The notes under the pieces are model-generated. The model was not told the DNA's origin and made no database searches. It was given only the letters and a program-made list of their open reading frames with translations. Below are positions 35,610 to 44,605 of a DNA stretch of 64,000 nucleotides, one piece after another. Position 1 is the stretch's first letter. The number at the start of each line of letters is the position of its first letter. Source of the DNA: Pseudomaricurvus alcaniphilus (GTDB taxonomy: Bacteria; Pseudomonadota; Gammaproteobacteria; Pseudomonadales; Cellvibrionaceae). Position numbers and translations under genes: made by a program. The stretch lies in the NCBI RefSeq assembly GCF_011440395.1, contig NZ_JAAOIX010000001.1, forward strand, positions 1,224,402-1,288,401, read 5' to 3'.

Positions 35610-36785
35610 TTACCCTCGCTCCGGTGTCCACATAGTGATATTTTTACCCAGCATTACACCCAAAGTGCCCTGCAGGGCAGCAATATTCCCGAGGCAAAAA
35701 TAGTAGCAAACGCTGGCCAGTGGCAGTGAGGTCTGCTGGTTTCTACTAAACTGCCAGGCCAGGCCATACCCCATTAACTGGGCTAACACGGCGAGAAAAT
35801 ATATCCACCCCATCCCGGCCAAAGTCAGAATAAGGCTAGAAAACAGGCACAAAATCAGCAGATAGGGCACAAACCAGCGCACCACTTTGTGAAAAAACAA
35901 CTGCAGGGCAAACAGCCCGACCCGCAGTGGATTAAGAGCCTGGGGCACTCGCAACACAGTGCGCAAGGCGCGGTTGACAATACGCACCTTGCGCCGGAAC
36001 TCACCGCCGTAGTCCGGGGCGGTCTCTTCCGTGCAAATAGCCTTCGGCTCAAAAACCCCGCGGTAGCCTTTGACAATAATTCGCAGCGGCGTCACGAAAT
36101 CACTCAGGTCATCATCCTTTAACGGCTCGAACAATTGCTTGCGCAGCGCAAAGATTGCGCCGTCACCGCCAACCACCGAACCAACTGCACTCTCCCCGGC
36201 TTTCATCGCCAGCTCGATATTCCAGTACAGCTGTTCAGACCGGGAAACAGAGGTGTCATCCGCTGAGACGTAGGTCTGTGCCCCCACCACATAACCGGTA
36301 CTCTCGCGGGCAAAAGGCGCAACCAGGTGCTTAATGGCATCGGGCCGATACATGGAGTTTGCATCGCTGAACACCAGGATTTCACCACTGGCAGCAGGCA
36401 CCGCATTGGTGAGGCCGGCCGACTTACCCCGCCTCGGCTGTTGCCGCGCCAGCACTACGCCACGCTCCTGGTAGGAGCGTACGATAGCGTCGGTTTGGTC
36501 GGTCGATTCATCCGAAACCACCATGATTTCCAGCTTGCCAACCGGGTAGTCCAGCGCCAGGGAGTTGTCGATTTTCTGGGCTATGACCTTCTCCTCGTTA
36601 TATGCCGCAATAACCAGGGTTACACAGGGCCAATATTCAATTTCCCGAGCCGGTACACTGGCTGCACGCGACAGGCTCAAGCGCCCTGCCATCCACATCA
36701 GCAGCGGATAAACCACGTAGGTCATAGCAATCAATGCTAATGAAAGCCAAAAAATCACCTCAAGCAGCAATGTCTTGCTCCTCAT
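35610..36785 (-). CDS. Membrane GT2-type glycosyltransferase
   Basis: About 391 residues. An N-terminal helix (LLLEVIFWLSLALIAMTYVVYPLLMW), a GT-A domain with TLVIAAYNEEKVI, VVSDESTDQTD, FSDANSMYRPDAI and GDGAIFALRK (acceptor region), and three or more C-terminal helices. This layout matches processive or undecaprenyl-phosphate-linked family 2 enzymes of the EpsA/WcaA-like membrane type. I place the start at the ATG at 36785, 26 bp inside the preceding amidotransferase gene; a TTG at 36812 is the upstream alternative. The pectate-lyase-like gene follows after 3 bp. Confidence 0.87.
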   Translation of the reverse strand: MRSKTLLLEVIFWLSLALIAMTYVVYPLLMWMAGRLSLSRAASVPAREIEYWPCVTLVIAAYNEEKVIAQKIDNSLALDYPVGKLEIMVVSDESTDQTDAIVRSYQERGVVLARQQPRRGKSAGLTNAVPAASGEILVFSDANSMYRPDAIKHLVAPFARESTGYVVGAQTYVSADDTSVSRSEQLYWNIELAMKAGESAVGSVVGGDGAIFALRKQLFEPLKDDDLSDFVTPLRIIVKGYRGVFEPKAICTEETAPDYGGEFRRKVRIVNRALRTVLRVPQALNPLRVGLFALQLFFHKVVRWFVPYLLILCLFSSLILTLAGMGWIYFLAVLAQLMGYGLAWQFSRNQQTSLPLASVCYYFCLGNIAALQGTLGVMLGKNITMWTPERG

Positions 36786-38673
36786 CAATATATATTCGGT
36801 GCCAGATCTCAAACGTCATCAGCGCCATAATATGTTCTGAATTATCCGCCCGCTGCGCCATATGGTCGTCTATCAAAGCCTTGACTGCGACAGGATTAAA
36901 ATAGCCTCTTTGGCGCAAGCGCTCGCTATCAAGCAATTCTTCCATCAGGGGCTTTAATGAACCCCGCAACCAGCGACTGACCGGCGTGCCAAAGCCTTGC
37001 TTGCGCTGGTTGATAATCTCATCCGGCAGCTTGTCGGCCACTACCTGCTTCAGCAAATACTTAAGCTTGCGCCCCGGAGCAATTTTCAGGGAGGATGGCA
37101 TCTGCGCTGCTAATTCAATCAACTCCTTGTCGAGCAGCGGCACTCTTGCCTCCAGTGAGGCCGCCATCGACATCTTGTCACTGAAAGCCAGCAGGCTGTC
37201 GACCAGTGCTGTCTTCAAGTCGGCATACAACATCTTGCTCAATGGGTCATTGCCCGGCGCCTGCTCGTAATAGTCGGCGACTTGCCTTGGCTTGTACCCC
37301 TGGAGATGATCATTCACCCCGGCAGCAAAAATCTGGTCCAGCTGTTCATCAGCAAATATCTGAACATAACCCTGGTAACGCAGACCATCGGGCTGGTCGA
37401 TATGGGCGTAATAACCGCGCAGATAGCGAAACAAGGCCTTGATGCGCGAACCACGATCAACCGGCAAACGATTTACCAGTGGCCTCACCACCCGGGTTTG
37501 TAACCACATCGGCATCCAGTTCAGGTAGCGTCCAATATCGGGCCAAAGGTAGCGGCGATAACCGCCAAAGAGTTCGTCCCCGCCGACACCGGACAAAATG
37601 ACGGTGACCGACTCACGGGCAAACCGGGACACCAGGTAGGTTACCAGGAAAGAGGTATCGGTCACTGGCTCATCCAGTTGACGAATCAGCTGCTCAAACA
37701 AGACTGCTGCATCCGGCTCCACGACTATCTCATGGTGATCCGTGCCGAATATATCGGATACCGCCCGGGCTTTATCCAGCTCATTATGGAAGGCATCCTC
37801 GGCACCGAAGCCAATGGCATAGGTTTTAATATCCGCAATACCACTGTGCGCCATCGCCCCCACGATAGCGGAAGAATCAATACCCCCGGACAAAAAGGCA
37901 CCCAACGGCACATCACTCACCATCTGCCGCTTGACACAGGCATCCAGGCAGGCCTCAAGCTCATCTTTCCAGGCCGCCTCGGACTGTTCGCGCGGCTTGA
38001 TGTCCAAATCCCAATAGCAGGAACTCGCAATACCATCAGCACTGATTTTCAGGTGCGTCGCCGGCATGACCTTACTAATACCCGCGAACAGGGTGCGCGG
38101 CGCAGGCACATAGCCAAAGCGCAAATACTCACACAAGGCAGTCTTATCCACCGCGCGCTTAACCTGGGGCAACACCAGTAGGGATTTAACCTCCGAAGCC
38201 CAGGCAATAATATGGGCATCTTCGTAGAGGTAGAGCGGCTTAATACCTATGTGGTCACGCACAATAGCCAGGGTGCAGGTACGCTCATCCCAGACGGAGA
38301 AGGCAAACATGCCATTCAGGCGCTGGCAAAGGTCCTCGCCCCAGGCGTCGTAGCCGTGCACCAGCACTTCGGTATCCGACAAGGTCTGAAATTCATAGCC
38401 CAACTGCTGCAATTCGGCGCGAATTTCCCGGTAGTTGTAGATTTCACCGTTAAATACGAGGGCGAGCTTGCCGCCGGCACTGAACATGGGCTGATGCCCG
38501 CCCTCCAGGTCAATAATAGACAGGCGACGCATGCCCATGCCCACCGGCCCGGAGACAAAAATGCCTTCATCATCCGGCCCCCGGTGGACAATGGCAGCGC
38601 ACATGGCTTGTATGGTTGATTCGGCAACAGTGGCCTGAGGGTCTTTGTATAGAAGACCGGCAATTCCGCACAT
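36760..38673 (-). CDS. Asparagine synthase-like amidotransferase
   Basis: 637 residues, paralogue of the protein at 18707. Glutaminase domain from Cys2 (MCGIAGLLYKD, HRGPDDEGIF, FNGEIYNYREI) and synthase domain with FLSGGIDSSAIVGAM and LSGVGGDELFGGYRRYLW. It would amidate an acid using glutamine and ATP, most likely a uronic acid in the polymer or its precursor. A run of eight G (38716-38723) lies 43-50 bp upstream of the start and might vary promoter or leader spacing. Two such enzymes in one locus suggest more than one amidated position. Confidence 0.9.
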   Translation of the reverse strand: MCGIAGLLYKDPQATVAESTIQAMCAAIVHRGPDDEGIFVSGPVGMGMRRLSIIDLEGGHQPMFSAGGKLALVFNGEIYNYREIRAELQQLGYEFQTLSDTEVLVHGYDAWGEDLCQRLNGMFAFSVWDERTCTLAIVRDHIGIKPLYLYEDAHIIAWASEVKSLLVLPQVKRAVDKTALCEYLRFGYVPAPRTLFAGISKVMPATHLKISADGIASSCYWDLDIKPREQSEAAWKDELEACLDACVKRQMVSDVPLGAFLSGGIDSSAIVGAMAHSGIADIKTYAIGFGAEDAFHNELDKARAVSDIFGTDHHEIVVEPDAAVLFEQLIRQLDEPVTDTSFLVTYLVSRFARESVTVILSGVGGDELFGGYRRYLWPDIGRYLNWMPMWLQTRVVRPLVNRLPVDRGSRIKALFRYLRGYYAHIDQPDGLRYQGYVQIFADEQLDQIFAAGVNDHLQGYKPRQVADYYEQAPGNDPLSKMLYADLKTALVDSLLAFSDKMSMAASLEARVPLLDKELIELAAQMPSSLKIAPGRKLKYLLKQVVADKLPDEIINQRKQGFGTPVSRWLRGSLKPLMEELLDSERLRQRGYFNPVAVKALIDDHMAQRADNSEHIMALMTFEIWHRIYIDEEQDIAA

Positions 38674-38715
38674 AGGTTAAAAGCTTTAGACAAAGAATGC
38701 TGAAAGGATAGTTCA

Positions 38716-38723
38716 GGGGGGGG
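38716..38723. repeat. Mononucleotide tract G8 upstream of an amidotransferase gene
   Basis: Eight consecutive G on the plus strand in the 106-bp gap between the amidotransferase start (38673) and the stop of the secreted protein gene (38780). In this position a change of tract length could alter promoter spacing, not reading frame. Confidence 0.85.
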
Positions 38724-38779
38724 ATAATTACCACTAGCTGGCGCCTGGCCCCTCCCCGTTCCATCAGCGCCGACCAGCG

Positions 38780-39805
38780 TCACTCAAGCGGGATACTAGC
38801 GTCTTTATACACGATAAAATTCTTGTGCCAGGACACCAGCCCCGGGACTTTACCATCCTGGGAGCTGTTCATTTCAAGCCACCAATTCTGGAAACTGAGG
38901 GAGTGTGCCTCCAGGTCATTACTGAGTAAAAAGCATTTCCCCGGTTCCTTTACGGAAGCCAACACTAAGGCGGGGGGAGTTTCTTCATCACTCATCCAGA
39001 TACAAACGCGCATTTGGTTGTTCTCGAATTGAAACTCTGTGGTTACCCGAGTCCAGATGTTCGCACGAATAACAAAGGGCGAGTGCTTGCCTGTAGCGGT
39101 GCTCATGTGGTCCGCGGAGGTAAAGGGAGAGTCTCTTCTTCCGGCTGCCGTGTCTCCGCCCGGTTGCCAATTGTCAATCATCTTGCCAGAAACCTGTGAT
39201 TTTTGTGGACCCCTGGATGAAAGTGGATCCCTGTCTGTAGATTCCGAATAAGTAATTTTTGGGTAATAACGATTTGTTGGCAGCGCCACCGCCGAACCAT
39301 CAGTTTTACTAAAGCGGTGCTGGTATTCAAACATCAGCCCTTCAGCCGAATTACTTAACTGATACGCTTTGTAATTTTTCAGCAACCCCGTTTCCAAATA
39401 CCCACTACCATACTTAAATTCCCACTGAAAGCTGACTTTGGTTGAATTAGACTTATTCAGCTCCGGAAAATACTTTCGAATCTGCCACTTCGCGCTAATA
39501 TCCGAGTCACCTAAAGTATCAAGCTTGAACGCGTTCTCTTCTGGATCATAGCTAAAATGCCGGTTGGCTTGGCCTTTGTTTACACAAACACGCGTGTAAT
39601 TACACACATGCTTGGAATTATTCATGGAGAGGTACGCGTGCAGATTGGGGAATTTCAATAGCTTGGCAAAACGCGGATCAAGACGAGAGAAATCCTCGTC
39701 TGCAAGCATCTCTTCTAGTGCAGGTTCAGGCTTTTCATCACCTCTCTGATGAGCCCAGGCGAGCAGCATAAGCAAACCCAGAACAGCAAAAAACGACTTC
39801 TTCAT
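38780..39805 (-). CDS. Secreted protein of unknown function
   Basis: 341 residues with a signal peptide or short lipoprotein-like start (MKKSFFAVLGLLMLLAWAHQ; no lipobox cysteine seen). The rest is rich in aromatic residues and beta-strand-like stretches (KVSFQWEFKYGSGYLETG, WTRVTTEFQFENNQMRVCIWM, FQNWWLEMNSSQDGKVPGLVSWHKNFIVYKD), a pattern that fits a jelly-roll lectin or lyase fold. I do not recognise a family. Its place beside lyases and acyltransferases suggests it binds or acts on the exported polysaccharide (inference). Confidence 0.6.
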   Translation of the reverse strand: MKKSFFAVLGLLMLLAWAHQRGDEKPEPALEEMLADEDFSRLDPRFAKLLKFPNLHAYLSMNNSKHVCNYTRVCVNKGQANRHFSYDPEENAFKLDTLGDSDISAKWQIRKYFPELNKSNSTKVSFQWEFKYGSGYLETGLLKNYKAYQLSNSAEGLMFEYQHRFSKTDGSAVALPTNRYYPKITYSESTDRDPLSSRGPQKSQVSGKMIDNWQPGGDTAAGRRDSPFTSADHMSTATGKHSPFVIRANIWTRVTTEFQFENNQMRVCIWMSDEETPPALVLASVKEPGKCFLLSNDLEAHSLSFQNWWLEMNSSQDGKVPGLVSWHKNFIVYKDASIPLE

Positions 39806-39900
39806 TTATCTCCAGAAAAATAGGCCCTCCCGTACAGGCCGGGTTCTGAGCGCAAATGTAAAACGGTTATGTAGAGTATCACACTAGGACAAGATACAGA

Positions 39901-41907
39901 TCATTCGAATTGTGAGAGTTGCTTATGGCTTACCGCCGGGGCAAATACTTCCCGAAACATCTCCACCAACAAACGATTACCATACTCACTTAAATGATCA
40001 TCGTCAAAATAGAGAGGAATATCATTTTTAGATCCATAGCAACGTTCGGCGTCGCAAAGGTAAGGTAATGGATCTAAGATTTTCGCGCCACATCGTGCAG
40101 CAATTTCATCCTGTACCGACCAAATAAACGCGTGATGTTGTCGATAAGCATCCAGATCTAGGCTGATTTCACCTTTCTTTCCCATAGCCAACCAGCGCGA
40201 CATCGTGATCGGAACATTTGCAGGCATCTCCGGGATAGGCCTCATTAGATACAGCGGTCGAAATTGAGCAAATTTACACGAGGTCTCAACCATCTTCTCT
40301 TGGACATCTTTTAGAAAAGCCATATCCGCCGTATTGTAGGGCTCACCAAAATGAAAGCCCGGCTTACGTGCATCAAGTCCCCGCAATATATCGCCCGGTC
40401 TACCGAGGCCTGAAGTTGAACGATTTACAATGACAAGGGGTACATTTGTTACCCCCTGTGCTTTCACTTCATTCATAACCCAATGATTAAATGCCTTACA
40501 ATCGTAGGTTGAAGGATCATGAGGGTGTGATGTCATCACCACTCCCTCCATAGTTTTGCATGCGGAATAGGTCCACTGGATAACGCCAGTCCCCTCCGGA
40601 GCTGCTACTGCTAACGCATTAACCACTGCATCTGCATGACTATCTCCGACTATTACAGCACCGATCTGGTCACCGCCATACCTGCAAGATGGCGAAGAGG
40701 CTCCCCTATTTACATGACACTCATTTCTTGGATTTCCATTTTCAGCCTCTGCTGCTATAAGTTCTACTGCGTCAGGCAAACGCCAATTCGCTCCCTGCAG
40801 TCGATGCACGCAAACTGCAGCAGCCAATACTACAGCAGCGGGTACCGCCAGCTTAACGAAAGAGCTAATTAACCGTCGGTGAGACAACCAACGCCGCGAG
40901 GTATTCTCCACCAAGTTAAAGGAGAGCCACCCCAGCAATACAGATGTTACAACCCCTAGCCACAACCAGAGATGAACCTCAAGTACTGTCAGGTATCCTA
41001 AAAATACTACGACCGGCCAGTGGTATAAATAAATGGAGTAGGATGAACCACCGAGCCATTGCATCAACACATTATTTGTCAGCAGCGACTGCTGACGACG
41101 GGCCACCAGAACGCAGGACGCGCCCACCACAGGAAATAGCGCTCGCCAGCCCGGCCAGGAAGAGTTTTCATCCATAAATAGCACCGCATAACCCATTAAT
41201 GCGAAACCAAACCACTCCAGCCAACGCGCTTCGATCTCACGAATCCGTGGCGCGAACACCAGCAGCCCGCCAAACAACAACTCCCAAGCCCTGGTATGAA
41301 GAAGATAAAAAGCCATACTGGGATTTTTATCAGTCAAAAAAACCGATGCACACAACGAGGCCAACGTGCCAAGTACAAATATACCGATCAAAGTCCAACG
41401 TGATAACCTTAGAGCACTCAACCCCCAGAGAATCAATGGCAGGAGCATATAAAACTGCCACTCCAACGACAGCGACCAGGTATGCAACAACCATTTCTGC
41501 TCAGATTCAACATCGAAATAGCCTGCTTCCAGGTAATACTCGATATTTGAAAGAAAAGTCAGGCTGTATGCTACATGGGCAGCCAACCTTTCATACTCAG
41601 GAGCCGGTAGAATGTACCAGCCGAGGAATATCAATAACCCACAGAGTACAATCAAGGCTGGTAGAATTCGCTGGGCGCGTGACAGATAGAAACCAAGCAG
41701 CGAAAAACGCTGCTGATTCAGCCTCCCAACAATAATGGACGTCATTAAAAAGCCTGATATGACGAAAAATATGTCTACGCCAACAAAGCCTCCGTCGAAC
41801 CCGGCGACACCAAAATGGAAAAGCACTACCGTTAACACGGCATAGCCACGTAAACCGTTAATATCTGCTCTAAAAGCAGACTTAGCGACTGATAGTTCAG
41901 TAGACAA
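39901..41907 (-). CDS. Acyltransferase-3 / SGNH O-acetyltransferase (OafA-like)
   Basis: About 668 residues. N-terminal acyltransferase-3 membrane domain (FRADINGLRGYAVLTVVLFHFG, GGFVGVDIFFVISGFLM, RAQRILPALIV, HTWSLSLEWQFYMLLPLIL) with ~10 helices, and a C-terminal SGNH hydrolase domain with GAVIVGDSHADAVV, VIVNRSTSG and DDDHLSEYGNRLL (Asp/His pair). Such proteins acetylate sugars of O-antigen or exopolysaccharide on the periplasmic side. I prefer the TTG at 41907 because of an AGAAGG site 7 bp upstream; a TTG at 41940 lacks one. A second member is at 47576. Confidence 0.9.
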   Translation of the reverse strand: MSTELSVAKSAFRADINGLRGYAVLTVVLFHFGVAGFDGGFVGVDIFFVISGFLMTSIIVGRLNQQRFSLLGFYLSRAQRILPALIVLCGLLIFLGWYILPAPEYERLAAHVAYSLTFLSNIEYYLEAGYFDVESEQKWLLHTWSLSLEWQFYMLLPLILWGLSALRLSRWTLIGIFVLGTLASLCASVFLTDKNPSMAFYLLHTRAWELLFGGLLVFAPRIREIEARWLEWFGFALMGYAVLFMDENSSWPGWRALFPVVGASCVLVARRQQSLLTNNVLMQWLGGSSYSIYLYHWPVVVFLGYLTVLEVHLWLWLGVVTSVLLGWLSFNLVENTSRRWLSHRRLISSFVKLAVPAAVVLAAAVCVHRLQGANWRLPDAVELIAAEAENGNPRNECHVNRGASSPSCRYGGDQIGAVIVGDSHADAVVNALAVAAPEGTGVIQWTYSACKTMEGVVMTSHPHDPSTYDCKAFNHWVMNEVKAQGVTNVPLVIVNRSTSGLGRPGDILRGLDARKPGFHFGEPYNTADMAFLKDVQEKMVETSCKFAQFRPLYLMRPIPEMPANVPITMSRWLAMGKKGEISLDLDAYRQHHAFIWSVQDEIAARCGAKILDPLPYLCDAERCYGSKNDIPLYFDDDHLSEYGNRLLVEMFREVFAPAVSHKQLSQFE

Positions 41908-42053
41908 ACGAAAAACCTTCTGGAAGATGGACAGAATCAATAACTAGATGCAAAGTTTAGCTCACAATCAATGGATTTTGATATACACTTTTACTTACTG
42001 AATTATCAATTCCACTAATTAAACATTGTTCACAGGCTGATGTTGACTTATTA

Positions 42054-42066
42054 GTCTATAGTAGAC
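42054..42066. promoter_or_regulatory. Inverted repeat upstream of GT4 gene
   Basis: GTCTA-TAG-TAGAC, a perfect 5-bp inverted repeat, lies about 26 bp before the ATG of the gene at 42092 in the 185-bp region between divergent genes. It could be an operator, but short repeats of this size also occur by chance. Confidence 0.25.
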
Positions 42067-42091
42067 CGATGCATATCAAACACAGAGCTTC

Positions 42092-43243
42092 ATGAAAATA
42101 CTAATCGTCCATCGTTTGATCGCAGCCTTTGGGGGCGCGCATAAATACCTTACAGGACTGATTGACCGCTTGGCCGCCAGCGGATGGGATATACACCTGG
42201 CGATTAACCCCAATCCCGACATAGGTGAGTTGGTCCAAGCTCAAGCGAACAAAGGCGTTCAAATACACCCAATCGATTATGACCGACTTGGAAGCGCCGA
42301 ATTAGGCCAGGTAATGGATCAGCTTATTCAAGACATCAGTCCGGACGTAATCGACTTTGAAGCCGCAGCCAAAAGCTTGCGGCAACTGGCCCTTAACTCC
42401 AATAGATTTAAAGACACGACCGCCCATAAACTTTTCACGATGCACTTGCCTATTGTGACTGACCGCAGCTCCTTACGCAGCTGGAAGCGACACATTCCCC
42501 TCTCTCACGCACGAACGGGTATTCATGAGCGAAAAGCCTTTTTAAAGTTATTTGATTCTGGACTAAGCGTGAGCCAATATCACGCCAATGACATTAATAG
42601 TTTAGTCGGTATCTCACAGAAATTCTTCACCGTAATCCCAAATGGCGTCGATATTGAAGAGTTTCACCCCCCAACCATCCGTCAGAAAGATAAAAACTCC
42701 CAAATCAAGATTATTTCCTGTGGGGGGCTAACCAAGCAAAAGCGCTTCGATCTATTGATTTTGGCAGCTATACAGATGAAACAGCTTAATTTTCAAATTG
42801 AGATTGCAGGTGAGGGGGTTGAGCGCGATAAATTAACACAGCAAATAAAACAGCTGGAGCTAAGTGATAAAGTATTCCTGAAAGGCCATATTAGAGACAT
42901 CCCATCATTTCTAAGAACTGGTGACATCTATGTTGTATGCTCAGACTCAGAAGGCCTGCCTTACGCTGCGTTAGAAGCGATGGCAACAGGATTACCCATG
43001 GTAGTTACCCGTGTCGGAGAGTTACCCTATATGATTCGACAAGGTATAGAAGGCCTTGTTGTCAACTGCAATGACCCACAAGAACTATCTCTTGCGCTAT
43101 TGGAATTAGTGAACTCAGCCCATAAACGGAAAACAATGGGAGATGCATGCCTTGTAAGAGCCCGTCAGGATTTCAATGCGGCAATAAACTGGAGCCGGGT
43201 TGACGACAAATACAGGGATTTAGCATTAAATCCTAAAAACTAA
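42092..43243 (+). CDS. GT4-type glycosyltransferase
   Basis: 383 residues, GT-B family 4. N-terminal MKILIVHRLIAAFGGAHKYLTGLIDRL (glycine-rich acceptor loop), PNGVDIEEFHPP, the donor half KIISCGGLTKQKRFDLLILA, EIAGEGVERDKLTQQIKQ and SDSEGLPYAALEAMATGLPMVVT. It is one of the few rightward genes in this half and starts an AT-rich stretch. It converges on the sulfotransferase gene at 43369 with a 125-bp gap that shows no clear terminator. Confidence 0.9.
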   Translation: MKILIVHRLIAAFGGAHKYLTGLIDRLAASGWDIHLAINPNPDIGELVQAQANKGVQIHPIDYDRLGSAELGQVMDQLIQDISPDVIDFEAAAKSLRQLALNSNRFKDTTAHKLFTMHLPIVTDRSSLRSWKRHIPLSHARTGIHERKAFLKLFDSGLSVSQYHANDINSLVGISQKFFTVIPNGVDIEEFHPPTIRQKDKNSQIKIISCGGLTKQKRFDLLILAAIQMKQLNFQIEIAGEGVERDKLTQQIKQLELSDKVFLKGHIRDIPSFLRTGDIYVVCSDSEGLPYAALEAMATGLPMVVTRVGELPYMIRQGIEGLVVNCNDPQELSLALLELVNSAHKRKTMGDACLVRARQDFNAAINWSRVDDKYRDLALNPKN

Positions 43244-43368
43244 ATAGCCACCATAATAAAAAATGAAAACTCTTCCTCAGCGCATTACTTTTTAGCAAAA
43301 AACTGTCAGCCGGCTATGCTTAAAAATAACTAAAAAAATAGGAGCATACTCAATTTACAGTCACTGCT

Positions 43369-44283
43369 CTACTCGTAACCAAACACCCCCATCTGTTCTG
43401 CAAGCAACGGGCTTAACCGGTCAACGAGCTTCTGACCCAACTCTTTCCGTCCCTTGTTAATTGATTCTGTGCCGATAGGCTTTTGCACATTTTTATAGTG
43501 CGGTCTTGAATCAATATCTCCCAATTCAGAGACGTGAACCGGACCATCTATCATATCAATCGAATAGCGCAGTCCCAAGAACTTACAGATAAAGGGAACT
43601 ATTCCATGAGGGCTGCTGACAAGGTCTTCATAAGATACTTCAATTACTCTATCGCTATTTTTCTTTGCAAATGTGTGGCAAGCCTTAGTCGCGCGAACCC
43701 ATCGATCAGCAGCTTCGACTGGATCAGTGTATCGGCCCATCTTTAGATAAGACGCTACAACATCAAAGCCATTCCGCACGATATGAACATATTGAGCTCT
43801 TGGAAACACTAAATCTATATCGTCTAGAAAATCTGAATTCATAGGCGTCTTATCACCCCATCGTACCGCAGATGGCTTCGCATGTTTGGCCATAAATTCA
43901 TAAAAAGCTATCAAAATCCGATCAAGAGACCTCTCATCCTTAGGTAAAGCAATCAATTCCAAATATATTTTTCGGAGGTAAGGGCTAGGAAAACTTTCAA
44001 AATCTTCGCTAGTTGCAAACGAACCTAAGACCAATAAACATATTTGCTCCCACTTTAGGTTTCTATATGCGGGAAAACTTTTTATCAAAGCGCCCAATAC
44101 ATAGGTCTCTGGCGGTATATACAATTCGGGTGTAGACGTAAGAATACGGCGCAATAAAGTATTTCCAGATCTACCAGATCCAATGATAAAAACAGGAGAA
44201 ACGACCTCTCCACGAGAAACCGGATATCGTTCGGAAGAACCGAAACCAGCCATGCGCACAAACTTTTTAACTTTAGAAGACAT
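43369..44283 (-). CDS. Sulfotransferase family protein
   Basis: About 304 residues from the ATG at 44283, which has a GAGG site. The PAPS-binding loop VFIIGSGRSGNTLLRRIL is at residues ~30-47, and the 3'-phosphate element is YVHIVRNGFDVVASYLKMGRY. This is the Sulfotransfer_3-like group, different from the other two in the window, which have IPHTG and TQKTAG loops. Family function is sulfation of carbohydrates or, in some bacteria, small molecules. It is a single leftward gene in an AT-rich region. Confidence 0.87.
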   Translation of the reverse strand: MSSKVKKFVRMAGFGSSERYPVSRGEVVSPVFIIGSGRSGNTLLRRILTSTPELYIPPETYVLGALIKSFPAYRNLKWEQICLLVLGSFATSEDFESFPSPYLRKIYLELIALPKDERSLDRILIAFYEFMAKHAKPSAVRWGDKTPMNSDFLDDIDLVFPRAQYVHIVRNGFDVVASYLKMGRYTDPVEAADRWVRATKACHTFAKKNSDRVIEVSYEDLVSSPHGIVPFICKFLGLRYSIDMIDGPVHVSELGDIDSRPHYKNVQKPIGTESINKGRKELGQKLVDRLSPLLAEQMGVFGYE

Positions 44284-44605
44284 CAACTACCTCTGAAACA
44301 AAGTAACGCCCTGAACAATATGTGATTCCGATTATTTCCTCTGGAAACTTTTCTAATCACAAACAATACAGCCATCAACGACTGACTTTCGAAAATGTAA
44401 CGCCCCCCTTGAAAATGCTTTATCCAACCGGGCAAGTGAGACCAAATACAAGTGGTATTCGTATCGCTCCATTAGTTTCAAATAACGGTTCGGGTTTTGT
44501 AACAAAAAATTGGGACTTTGCAAACCGAATAAGGCACCACTACAAATTGTTCTACAATCAATTAAATAAGCATTTAGATTCAAGGGATAACACCAGCAGT
44601 GTATG
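44284..44605. other. Non-coding AT-rich stretch
   Basis: About 320 bases between the sulfotransferase start and the glycosyltransferase stop. Open frames exist on both strands but neither translation looks like a protein. A CGCCCCCCTTG run occurs near 44401. No terminator or promoter is convincing; it may contain remnants of a lost gene. Confidence 0.35.
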
